NCBI GenBank assembly: GCA_946886565.1
Contig: CAMPIX010000050.1
Span: 1 to 7,237 of the forward strand
Direction of reading: 5' to 3'
DNA: 7,237 nt
DNA from: an uncultured Altererythrobacter sp.
GTDB lineage: Bacteria > Pseudomonadota > Alphaproteobacteria > Sphingomonadales > Sphingomonadaceae
This document shows positions 1-6,869 of this stretch, piece by piece. The translations under genes and the position numbers were made by a program. Numbering within the stretch: the first letter of the stretch is position 1; the number at the start of each line of letters is the position of its first letter. The notes beneath the pieces are model-generated. The model did not search any database. It had not been told where the DNA came from and was given only the letters and a program-made list of their open reading frames with translations.

Positions 1-91
1 CCGCCTGCGCCGCCTGCGTCTCGGTCAGCGCGTTGAACAGCGTGGACTTGCCGACGTTCGGCAGCCCGACGATCCCGCAACGGAAACCCAT
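1..91 (-). CDS. ychF: YchF GTPase/ATPase, N-terminal fragment
   Basis: This is the first 30 codons of a P-loop NTPase running off the left edge. The visible residues start [17 protein letters not shown], the usual YchF opening. The G1/Walker A loop is G9-L-P-N-V-G-K15-S-T17, followed by [13 protein letters not shown]. YchF is a cytosolic Obg-related protein that binds ribosomes and, in characterised members, prefers ATP to GTP; that is family knowledge. The ATG at 91 is preceded on the minus strand by a GAGAG stretch about 8 nt upstream, a plausible weak ribosome-binding site. It lies downstream of pth on the same strand, a common pairing, but the 151-nt gap holds a palindromic repeat pair that could separate the transcripts. 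An Obg or Era GTPase is the alternative, but the [16 protein letters not shown] opening favours YchF. Confidence 0.93.
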   Translation of the reverse strand, partial: MGFRCGIVGLPNVGKSTLFNALTETQAAQA

Positions 92-109
92 ATTTCGTTC
101 TCTCTAAAT

Positions 110-199
110 CCGTTCGCCCTGAGCTTGTCGAAGGGCTGCCTTGTTTTCTGCGCCGCGATATAGAGAAAAGCGGTGCTTCGACAAGCTCGGCACGAACGG
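110..199. repeat. Inverted pair of REP-like palindromes between pth and ychF
   Basis: Two head-to-head copies of one short element are separated by about 38 nt. The left copy (110-136) reads CCGTTCGCCCTGAGCTTGTC then GAAGGGC. The right copy (174-199), on the minus strand, reads CCGTTCGTGCCGAGCTTGTC then GAAGCA(C). Each copy can fold on itself: GCCCT pairs with AGGGC in the left one and GTGC with GCAC in the right one, around a shared GAGCTTGTCGA core. The two copies can also pair with each other, and the spacer adds TTTTCT (about 143-148) against AGAAAA (about 163-168), giving a long cruciform or RNA hairpin. The layout resembles REPIN/BIME elements, and similar GAGCTTGTCGAAG repeats are frequent in sphingomonad genomes (family knowledge). 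No mobilising transposase is in the window. Confidence 0.85.
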
Positions 200-242
200 A
201 AGAAGGGCGTGCACCGCCTGAACCATCGAGCCGAGCCGGTCG

Positions 243-812
243 TCAGTCCTGCAACCTTAGCGCAACGTCGCTCATGAAGCGTGCGTCGTTCCCTTCGGCG
301 AGCCAGCCCGCCTCGGCGCCGATCGCGGCGAGCATGTCGGTCAGGTCGTCGAGCTCGGCCTTGGCGTAGTTGCCGAGCACGTGGCCGGTCACCCGATCCT
401 TGTGGCCGGGGTGGCCGATGCCGATCCGCACGCGGCGGAAGTCCGGGCCGAGATGCTGATTCACGGAACGCAGGCCGTTGTGCCCCGCAAGCCCGCCGCC
501 GATGCGGGCCTTGACCTTGAACGGCGCGAGGTCGAGCTCGTCGTGGAATACGGTCAGGTCTTCGACCCCGAGCTTGTAGAAGCGCAGAGCCTCGGCGACG
601 CTGCGGCCACTCTCGTTCATGAATGTGGCGGGCTTGAGCAGCAGCACCTTCTCGCCGCCGATCCGGCCTTCCTGGACCCAGCCCGAGAACTTCTTCTGCA
701 CCGGGCCGAACCCGTGCATTTCCGCGATCACGTCGACGGCCATGAAGCCGACGTTGTGACGGTGGAGCGCGTATTGCGGTCCGGGATTACCGAGGCCAGC
801 CCAAATCTGCAT
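243..812 (-). CDS. pth: Peptidyl-tRNA hydrolase
   Basis: Pth cleaves the ester bond of peptidyl-tRNAs released prematurely from ribosomes, recycling tRNA in the cytosol. The 189-aa product matches the usual 185-200 aa. The opening GLGNPG (residues 6-11) carries N9, and RHNVGF carries the catalytic histidine H19. FMNESG (64-69) holds the substrate-binding N66. HDELDL (90-95) holds D91, which supports the catalytic histidine, and GGLAGHNGLRS (106-116) holds N112. All family active-site residues are present. The ATG at 812 aligns with the family N-terminus. No Shine-Dalgarno sequence precedes it, and a possible promoter ends about where a leaderless mRNA would start. It lies downstream of acs by 172 nt that contain a repeat pair, and upstream of ychF. 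Identification is firm. Confidence 0.97.
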   Translation of the reverse strand: MQIWAGLGNPGPQYALHRHNVGFMAVDVIAEMHGFGPVQKKFSGWVQEGRIGGEKVLLLKPATFMNESGRSVAEALRFYKLGVEDLTVFHDELDLAPFKVKARIGGGLAGHNGLRSVNQHLGPDFRRVRIGIGHPGHKDRVTGHVLGNYAKAELDDLTDMLAAIGAEAGWLAEGNDARFMSDVALRLQD

Positions 813-818
813 TGGCGC

Positions 819-846
819 GCTCTAGCGGGCTGGAGGTTTGGGGCAA
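819..846 (-). promoter_or_regulatory. Possible pth promoter (leaderless arrangement)
   Basis: On the minus strand TTGCCC (846-841) is followed after 16 nt by TAGAGC (824-819). Transcription starting about 7 nt later would begin at or next to the A of the pth ATG (812), fitting the lack of a Shine-Dalgarno sequence. The -10 match is weak, so this is a suggestion only. Confidence 0.3.
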
Positions 847-877
847 GGGTCGGCGTCCCACGAACAGACGTCCAAGT

Positions 878-969
878 CCGTTCGTGCTGAGCTTGTCGAA
901 GCACCGCTCTTCACTTCCAGCGCTGCACTCGAAGAAAATGCGGCCCTTCGACAGGCTCAGGGCGAGCGG
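878..969. repeat. Inverted pair of REP-like palindromes between acs and pth
   Basis: This is a second pair of the element seen at 110-199. The left copy (878-904) reads CCGTTCGTGCTGAGCTTGTC then GAAGCAC, with stem GTGCT/AGCAC. The right copy (943-969), read on the minus strand, is CCGCTCGCCCTGAGCCTGTC then GAAGGGC, with stem GCCCT/AGGGC. As in the first pair, one GTGCT-type and one GCCCT-type copy face each other, but their order is swapped. The pair starts 16 nt after the acs stop codon, so its RNA could act as an mRNA 3'-end hairpin for acs. There is no T-run to make it a standard intrinsic terminator. Confidence 0.85.
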
Positions 970-984
970 GGACTGGGATGAGCG

Positions 985-2925
<1,941 letters not shown>

Positions 2926-2928
<3 letters not shown>

Positions 2929-2940
2929 GCCTGTCTCTCC
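2926..2940 (-). promoter_or_regulatory. Ribosome-binding site that decides the acs TTG start
   Basis: On the minus strand GGAGAGACAGGC directly precedes TTGAGCGACCAC. GGAG lies 8 nt before the TTG at 2928, the best Shine-Dalgarno sequence near any candidate start. The upstream ATG at 2961 is preceded by CGCGCGGCGATACG, which has none. Confidence 0.65.
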
Positions 2941-2950
2941 GGCGGGTGTC

Positions 2951-2969
2951 GCGATACCCATCGTATCGC
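2951..2969. promoter_or_regulatory. 7-bp inverted repeat in the acs leader
   Basis: GCGATAC (2951-2957), a 5-nt spacer CCATC, and GTATCGC (2963-2969) form a perfect inverted repeat. It lies between the possible acs promoter and the TTG ribosome-binding site, about 10 nt upstream of GGAGAG in mRNA terms. It could be an operator or a 5' mRNA hairpin. No regulator is identified. Confidence 0.5.
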
Positions 2970-2974
2970 CGCGC

Positions 2975-3003
2975 GGTCTAGCCAAGCAACATCCGAAACG
3001 CAA
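2975..3003 (-). promoter_or_regulatory. Possible acs promoter
   Basis: On the minus strand TTGCGT (3003-2998) and TAGACC (2980-2975) are separated by 17 nt. Transcription would start near 2968, which is the edge of the 7-bp inverted repeat. It would also leave the longer ATG readings largely outside the mRNA, in line with the TTG start. The -10 box is poor, so confidence is low. An own promoter is expected because rplY upstream ends in a terminator. Confidence 0.35.
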
Positions 3004-3012
3004 AACGCCGGG

Positions 3013-3160
3013 TAATCCTCCCCGGCACGGGGAGGGGGACCGCGACGCCGCAGGCGTCGGGGTGGAGGGGCACGCGCCGCTAGCGTTACGCGGGTGGCCT
3101 GTTCCCCTCCGTCAGCGAGTGCTGTCGCACTCGCCGCCTCCTCCCCGTCTCGGGGGGGAT
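3013..3160. repeat. Inverted pair of two-hairpin palindromic repeats between rplY and acs
   Basis: The 329-nt gap between the acs start and the rplY stop holds this element plus the acs promoter region and the rplY terminator. The left unit (3016-3072) has a CCTCCCCG/CGGGGAGG hairpin (3017-3035), then a CGACGCC-GCA-GGCGTCG hairpin (3043-3059), then GGTGGAGGGGCA. The right unit (3101-3160) is the same plan in inverse order: GTTCCCCTCC, a perfect 8-bp GCGAGTGC-TGTC-GCACTCGC hairpin (3115-3134), then CCTCCCCG/CGGGGGGG (3140-3158). The middle hairpins differ in sequence but both are fully paired, which argues that structure is conserved. It is a different family from the GAGCTTGTCGAAG repeats. 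Similar CCTCCCCG-rich repeats are common in sphingomonad genomes (family knowledge). Confidence 0.8.
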
Positions 3161-3187
3161 CGTGCCGGCGGTGGCCGCAGGGTCTGC

Positions 3188-3224
3188 CAAAAGCAAAAAC
3201 GCCGGCCCATCGCTGGGCCGGCGT
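3188..3224 (-). terminator. Intrinsic terminator of rplY
   Basis: In the minus-strand transcript, ACGCCGGCCCA (3224-3214) pairs perfectly with TGGGCCGGCGT (3209-3199) over a 4-nt loop. The second arm runs into TTTTT at 3199-3195, then GC and TTTT at 3192-3189. The 11-bp GC-rich stem with a U-tract, beginning 33 nt after the rplY stop codon, is a textbook intrinsic terminator. It separates rplY from acs. Confidence 0.92.
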
Positions 3225-3257
3225 CTCGTGTTGTGCCGGGAAGGGCAGCCGCGGGGA

Positions 3258-3938
3258 TTATTCCTCGCCGGCTTCCTCGTCCTCGCCGCCTTCCTCGTCG
3301 CTCTGCTCGCTCGCAGGAACGTCGTCGGCCGCGACTTCGTCTCCGCTATCGGCACCCTCGGCCTTCTTCAGCGCCGACGGGGCGACCAGCGTCGCGATGG
3401 TGAAGTCGCGGTCGGTGATCGCGCTTTCCGAACCTTCGGGCAGCGTCACATGGCTGATGTGGATCGAATCGCCGACTTCCTTGTCGGTGACGTCGATCTC
3501 GATCTCGCTCGGGATCTTGTCCGCGTCGCAGACCAGTTCGAGCTCGTGGCGCACCACGTTGAGCACGCCGCCCTTCTTGAGGCCGGGGCTCTTTTCTTCG
3601 TTGACGAACACGACCGGCACGTTGACGTCGACCTTGGCGCCCTTCGCGAGCCGCAGGAAATCGACGTGGGTCGGGCGGTCGGAGACCGGGTGGAACGCGA
3701 CGTCCTTGGGCAGCGTGCGCAACTTCTTGCCACCCAGCTCGATCTCGACGATCGAGTTCATGAAGTGCCCGGTGCCGAGCTGCTTGCGAAGCAGCTTTTC
3801 CTCGACGTGGATCGGGGTGGGTTCTTCCTTGCCGCCGTAGATCACGGCGGGGACACGGCCTTCGCGACGCAGTGCACGGGAGGCTCCCTTGCCCGCCCGA
3901 TCGCGCGTCTCGGCCGGCAGGGTCAGAGCGTCGCTCAT
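3258..3938 (-). CDS. rplY: 50S ribosomal protein L25, Ctc type
   Basis: L25 binds 5S rRNA in the central protuberance of the large subunit. At 226 aa this is the long Ctc/TL5 form rather than the ~95-aa enterobacterial L25. The N-terminal 5S-binding domain spans about residues 4-95 ([22 protein letters not shown] is condensed here to its G17..R24..G27-R-V-P-A core; HVDFLRL at 91-97). The second beta-rich domain spans about 100-188 (V109..V112NEEKSPGL, then [12 protein letters not shown] at 132-143). A tail from about 193 to 226 is strongly acidic, ending [13 protein letters not shown], and probably disordered. The ATG at 3938 has AAAGG 8 nt upstream. It has its own likely promoter and a strong terminator, so it appears monocistronic here. 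Relatives often place it just before pth; here acs intervenes. Confidence 0.96.
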   Translation of the reverse strand: MSDALTLPAETRDRAGKGASRALRREGRVPAVIYGGKEEPTPIHVEEKLLRKQLGTGHFMNSIVEIELGGKKLRTLPKDVAFHPVSDRPTHVDFLRLAKGAKVDVNVPVVFVNEEKSPGLKKGGVLNVVRHELELVCDADKIPSEIEIDVTDKEVGDSIHISHVTLPEGSESAITDRDFTIATLVAPSALKKAEGADSGDEVAADDVPASEQSDEEGGEDEEAGEE

Positions 3939-3973
3939 GTCGCGTACCTTTCGAAATGCAATTGAATACAGGT

Positions 3974-4008
3974 TTCCGCCACGCCTCCAGGGATGACCAT
4001 GGCCGGAA
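3974..4008. promoter_or_regulatory. Possible hairpin in the rplY leader
   Basis: In the minus-strand transcript TTCCGGCCA (4008-4000) can pair with TGGCGGAA (3981-3974), with one bulged G and an 18-nt loop. If transcription starts near 4009, the hairpin lies at the very 5' end of a leader of about 70 nt. It could stabilise the mRNA or be a ribosomal-protein leader, but this rests on base pairing alone. Confidence 0.3.
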
Positions 4009-4015
4009 GCGCGCG

Positions 4016-4043
4016 CCTATAGCGTGCGGGCGGCGAAATGCAA
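4016..4043 (-). promoter_or_regulatory. Likely rplY promoter
   Basis: On the minus strand TTGCAT (4043-4038) and TATAGG (4021-4016) are separated by 16 nt, a fair housekeeping sigma-factor promoter. It lies just past the stop codon of the upstream GumN lipoprotein gene (4058-4060). A start near 4009 gives a leader of about 70 nt. Confidence 0.55.
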
Positions 4044-4057
4044 GCGCGCTGGGTGCC

Positions 4058-4936
4058 CTACTGGATGCGCCGCACCGTGTAGCCGCGCGCGGCGAGCAGC
4101 GCGGGCAGCCCGTCATCGCCCGAAAGATGCGCGGTTCCGACCGCGACCAGCGGCCGCGGGTCGCCTTCGAGGATCGTCGCGAGCCGCTCGGCCCATGCGC
4201 GGTTGCGCGCGGTGTAGAGCGCCTCGCGCAGCTCCGGATCGGCGAGCAGCGCGCTGGTTGCGGGATCGGCGAGATGATCGATCCGCCCGCGATACCAGTC
4301 GGCGGCGTGGCGCGACGGCGTCTCGCGGTTGCGCGCCATGTCGGCGATGACTGCCTCGAGCAGATCGCGCTGTTCGGTCTCGGGCAAGTGGTCGAAGATA
4401 TCGAGCTGGCGCGCCCCGCTTTCCAGCTCGGTCACTTTCGCGCGCGGAATCTCGCGCAGCAGTGCGCGATCGACCCCGTTCGCCGCGTCGCCGGTCTCGG
4501 CATATTGTGCGAGCGTCAGTGCTGCGGCCCAGGTTTCCATTCTCGCGAACGTGTCGGCGGTGAGATCGTGCTCGGCGAGGATCGCGAACAGCGCGTCGCG
4601 CTGGGCAGGCGGCACCTTGCTCGCGAGCGGCGGCTGCCCCTTGGTGTAGGCGCGCTCCGCGAAAGTCTGGCGCATCGCCGCCGCGCCGAGATCGCGCACT
4701 TCGACCACCAGCAGGTCTGCCCGATCGACCACGCCCGTCAGCGTCTCGGTCCGCCAGTCCACCCCGTCGGGCAGCGAATGGATCGTGCCGAACAGCCACC
4801 CCTCGACCGCGCCCCCGGGCGAAGACACCTCGAACAGCGCGGGCGAGGGTGGGCCTGCGAACTCCGCTGGCGGATCGCCCTTGCACGCAGCGAGCGCGAG
4901 CAGCGCCGCCAGCGCAAGGGCAGCCCGTCCGATCAC
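4058..4936 (-). CDS. TraB/GumN family lipoprotein
   Basis: This 292-aa protein of the TraB/GumN (TIKI-related) family starts at GTG 4936, inside the GTGA overlap with the upstream paralogue's stop. Residues 1-18 form a lipoprotein signal (hydrophobic run, then LALAAC) with the lipidated cysteine C18. The +2 residue is lysine, so an outer-membrane location is plausible. Family motifs are FGTIH (49-53), VVEV with E79, the RNRAWA block (244-249) and VAVGTAH (264-270). The two GxxH motifs and the glutamate correspond to the proposed metal and active-site residues of TIKI-type proteases; activity in bacterial GumN proteins is largely unproven. No strong ribosome-binding site precedes it, so translational coupling to the first paralogue is likely. 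The open frame continues upstream on paper to 5647, but that part only shadows the other gene. Confidence 0.85.
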   Translation of the reverse strand: MIGRAALALAALLALAACKGDPPAEFAGPPSPALFEVSSPGGAVEGWLFGTIHSLPDGVDWRTETLTGVVDRADLLVVEVRDLGAAAMRQTFAERAYTKGQPPLASKVPPAQRDALFAILAEHDLTADTFARMETWAAALTLAQYAETGDAANGVDRALLREIPRAKVTELESGARQLDIFDHLPETEQRDLLEAVIADMARNRETPSRHAADWYRGRIDHLADPATSALLADPELREALYTARNRAWAERLATILEGDPRPLVAVGTAHLSGDDGLPALLAARGYTVRRIQ

Positions 4937-5853
4937 TGGACCCGCGCCGTCTCGATCCCGAGCGCGGCGAGCTTGTCCTGCACGCTCTCCTTGCCCGCGA
5001 GGTGCCCCGCGCCGACCGCCACGAACACCGTCCCCGGCGCATCGAGCCGCTCGTCGATCCACGCCGCCCAGTTCGCATTGCGAGCGTAGAGCAGGCGCTC
5101 GGCGAGCATCGGATCGGTCATACTCTCGTTCATCAGCCGCGCGAGCTCGTCGGCATCGCCCTCGGCCCATTCGGCGACCATCGCGTCGAGCATCGCCTTG
5201 ATCTCGTCGACGCCCTCGACCGTCTCCATCAGGAACTCGATCTGGGTCTCCTGCGGCAGCTCGTCGAAGATCGCGAGCTGCTGCTCGACCGTCTCGAGCG
5301 CGCCGCGCTTCATCCCTTCGCCCATCTGGCCCTCGAGCACCTTCTCGACCCCGGCCTCGGCCGAATAGCCCTGCTTGAGCAATGGCAGCATCGCCATCAT
5401 CATCGCCCCGTACCACGGCTCGAACCGGTCGAGCGCGGCGGGCGGCAGATCGACCTTGGCCAGCGCCGCCTCGTAAGCCGCGCGCTGCTCGTCGTTCAGC
5501 AGCCCGCGCAGCGTCTGCCCCTCGGGCAGAACGCCCTTGGTCATCACGGCCGACTGCATCTTGGCCATCGCATCGGCGTCCATCTTGATCTCGGTCACGA
5601 GAATGTCCGACGATCCGAGCGCCTCGGCGATCTCGCCGCGATACCACAAGACATCCTCGGGCAGCGCGTGGACCGTGCCGAACAGCCAGATCGTGGTGTC
5701 CTCATCGGCCACCTTCCACAGCGCGGGCGCGGCGGTTTCGGCGGCTTCGGTGGGGGCGGGTGTGGCAGTCGCTTCCTGCGCCATGGCGGGCGCGGTGAAA
5801 GCGAGGGCGAGGGCCGAGGTGGCGGCGGCGAGGTGAGGGAAAATATGCTTCAT
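4933..5853 (-). CDS. TraB/GumN family exported protein
   Basis: This 306-aa protein is paralogous to its downstream neighbour. The start at ATG 5853 has AAGGA about 11 nt upstream and opens a Sec signal peptide: MKH, a hydrophobic stretch, then APAMA|Q with cleavage between residues 25 and 26. A 20-residue Ala/Thr/Glu/Pro linker precedes the domain. Motifs are FGTVH (58-62), VTEI with E88, RNANWA (258-263) and VAVGAGH (278-284), so both GxxH motifs and the conserved glutamate are kept. The product is probably soluble in the periplasm. A methionine-rich stretch (residues 151-155, MMMAM) replaces the AALTLAQ-like helix of the paralogue. An upstream in-frame ATG at 6003 would add 50 residues and destroy the signal peptide, so it is rejected. 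The substrate is unknown. The name GumN comes from the xanthan cluster but implies no role in gum synthesis here. Confidence 0.9.
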   Translation of the reverse strand: MKHIFPHLAAATSALALAFTAPAMAQEATATPAPTEAAETAAPALWKVADEDTTIWLFGTVHALPEDVLWYRGEIAEALGSSDILVTEIKMDADAMAKMQSAVMTKGVLPEGQTLRGLLNDEQRAAYEAALAKVDLPPAALDRFEPWYGAMMMAMLPLLKQGYSAEAGVEKVLEGQMGEGMKRGALETVEQQLAIFDELPQETQIEFLMETVEGVDEIKAMLDAMVAEWAEGDADELARLMNESMTDPMLAERLLYARNANWAAWIDERLDAPGTVFVAVGAGHLAGKESVQDKLAALGIETARVQ

Positions 5854-5891
5854 GATCGAAAAATCCTTCAGTTGGAGTGCAAGATAGAGAA

Positions 5892-6527
5892 TCAGCTTCC
5901 CCGCCGCCATGCCCAGCCGGCGACCCATGCAGCGAATGCGAGCCAGAAGATGAGAATGCCGTTCGGCCACGGCGCGAGACCGCCGCGGGCGAGCAGCCAC
6001 CAAATCGCGCTCACTGTGAGATAAAGGTAGAATGCGACCACCGCGCCGAAATCATGCGCCGCCCGCTCGTGCTCATCGAGTAGCACCATCCATCGAATGG
6101 ACAGCACGATGCCGATCGCGAAGGCGCCGGCTAAAATCAGAACGGTTGCGAGGGACAACGGTTCATCGGAAAAGATCACTTTGGTGCCGAAATCGGCTCC
6201 AACCAGCCAGATCAATGCGATGACGACCGCCAGGCCAACACCGGCGCTCAGATAGAGCATCAACCCCGCTTCGCGCTGGCGCGGGCTGCTAGGAAGGCTC
6301 AACACGCGGCGGTTTCGATAGACCAGCCAAGATGCCAGCGCGAGAATCGATAGCGCGATCGCTCCCCCGAGATAGACTGCAAACTCCGGCGCGGCCCGGT
6401 CGCTCAATACTTCCGCGGTAGCAACCAACATCCCCAACGCGAACATCCCCAGCACGAATGCAACCGAGAGGACAAGCGCACCAGCCAACGTCCGCGGCGG
6501 GCGGTCGGCGTCATCAGGTTTGGTCAT
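5892..6527 (-). CDS. Six-helix membrane protein paired with an Xre-type regulator
   Basis: A 211-aa integral membrane protein with no function I can assign. Six hydrophobic segments lie at about 14-38, 49-70, 87-109, 126-149, 158-179 and 188-206. Between segments 4 and 5 is the charged motif LLDEHERAAHD (149-159), and LLARGGLAPWPNG (178-190) links segments 5 and 6. Both recur in membrane proteins encoded next to small Xre regulators in alphaproteobacteria (recollection, not checked). The ATG at 6527 overlaps the regulator by 14 nt. Its ribosome-binding site GAGGAG, 7 nt upstream, lies inside the regulator's last codons, so the two are translationally coupled. The first GumN gene begins 38 nt after its stop, so co-transcription is likely. 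It may sense membrane state or control the regulator, but that is only inference. Confidence 0.8.
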   Translation of the reverse strand: MTKPDDADRPPRTLAGALVLSVAFVLGMFALGMLVATAEVLSDRAAPEFAVYLGGAIALSILALASWLVYRNRRVLSLPSSPRQREAGLMLYLSAGVGLAVVIALIWLVGADFGTKVIFSDEPLSLATVLILAGAFAIGIVLSIRWMVLLDEHERAAHDFGAVVAFYLYLTVSAIWWLLARGGLAPWPNGILIFWLAFAAWVAGWAWRRGS

Positions 6528-6708
6528 CGAAAATCTCCTCGATCGGCATTGCGAACAGCCGCGCGATGCGGAACGCGAGCGGCAGCGACGGATCGTGCTT
6601 GCCGGTCTCGATCGCGTTCACCGCCTGGCGCGACACGTCGAGCTGCACCGCCAGCTCCGCCTGGCTCCAGTTGCGCTCGGCGCGCAGCACTTTCAGCCGG
6701 TTTTTCAT
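6514..6708 (-). CDS. Small Xre/Cro-type DNA-binding regulator
   Basis: This 64-aa protein is essentially one HTH_3 (Cro/C1-type) domain. SQAELAVQLDV (15-25) forms the first HTH helices and SRQAVNAIETGK (26-37) the recognition helix. DPSLPLAFRIARLF (39-52) and PIEEIF (55-60) complete the five-helix fold. It resembles the stand-alone YozG-like regulators that begin MKNRLKVLR and are followed by a membrane protein. Its length is normal for that group. The ATG at 6708 matches the family N-terminus; the nearest purine-rich stretch, AGGAAA, is rather far upstream (about 14 nt after AGGA). It likely represses its own promoter, where two near-repeats 21 nt apart overlie the -35 and -10 boxes. It is more likely a metabolic or stress regulator than an antitoxin, because its partner has no toxin features. 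Confidence 0.92.
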   Translation of the reverse strand: MKNRLKVLRAERNWSQAELAVQLDVSRQAVNAIETGKHDPSLPLAFRIARLFAMPIEEIFDDQT

Positions 6709-6740
6709 CGTGGGCGAGCATTTCCTAGTGTAAGGTATGC

Positions 6741-6774
6741 CTGACTATATGTCGCGATTCGCTGACTATGTCAA
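6741..6774 (-). promoter_or_regulatory. Regulator promoter with two overlapping operator-like repeats
   Basis: On the minus strand TTGACA (6774-6769) and TATAGT (6749-6744) form a promoter with a long 19-nt spacer. Two near-repeats, CTGACTATATGTC (6741-6753) and CTGACTATGTC (6762-6772), start 21 nt apart, two helical turns. The second contains TGAC-TAT-GTCA. They cover the -10 and -35 boxes respectively, as expected for an autorepressor operator. The assignment to the 64-aa regulator is inference. Confidence 0.6.
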
Positions 6775-6779
6775 CACAA

Positions 6780-6796
6780 CCCGACATCGTGTCGGG
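6780..6796. promoter_or_regulatory. 7-bp inverted repeat upstream of the regulator promoter
   Basis: CCCGACA (6780-6786), loop TCG, TGTCGGG (6790-6796) is a perfect palindrome in the divergent glyQ-regulator region. No T-run follows on either strand, so it is not an intrinsic terminator. It could be a protein-binding site; no binder is identified. Confidence 0.5.
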
Positions 6797-6820
6797 AGAA
6801 CCTGTCATTCGCGCCGAACA

Positions 6821-6869
6821 CGCGCCGCGCCATTGACGGGTTTTCCGCGCTACGCCATGGCGCGGCGCG
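6821..6869. promoter_or_regulatory. Perfect 13-bp inverted repeat ending at the glyQ start codon
   Basis: CGCGCCGCGCCAT (6821-6833) and ATGGCGCGGCGCG (6857-6869) are exact reverse complements with a 23-nt loop. The right arm ends at the base before the glyQ ATG (6870), where a ribosome-binding site should be. A second, exclusive pairing is possible: CCGCGC (6845-6850) with GCGCGG (6860-6865). In RNA either would occlude translation starts; in DNA it could be an operator. Within the loop TTGACG (6833-6838) and CATGGC (6856-6861), 17 nt apart, are a weak candidate promoter giving a nearly leaderless glyQ mRNA. Confidence 0.6.

Noticed and set aside
3013..3160. A CRISPR array or tRNA-like cluster suggested by the dense palindromes
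   Set aside because: There are only two inverted units, no direct repeat-spacer pattern and no cloverleaf.
3162..3965. Plus-strand open frames over rplY
   Set aside because: These are shadows of rplY, and they also run through its intrinsic terminator.
4937..5647. Long upstream extension of the GumN lipoprotein frame (529 aa)
   Set aside because: The extension is Arg/Gly/Asp-rich out-of-frame reading of the first GumN gene. Starting at GTG 4936 gives a clean lipoprotein signal.
4849..6024. 391-aa open frame on the plus strand over the gumN genes
   Set aside because: It is antisense to the two GumN genes, which have signal peptides and family motifs. The translation is low-complexity Arg/His/Leu.
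6514..6708. The regulator/membrane pair as a toxin-antitoxin module
   Set aside because: The partner is a 211-aa six-helix protein with no known toxin motif, and it is encoded downstream of a stand-alone Xre regulator of a group usually linked to membrane proteins.
6780..6796. CCCGACA-TCG-TGTCGGG as an intrinsic terminator
   Set aside because: No T-run follows the stem on either strand, and no gene ends here.
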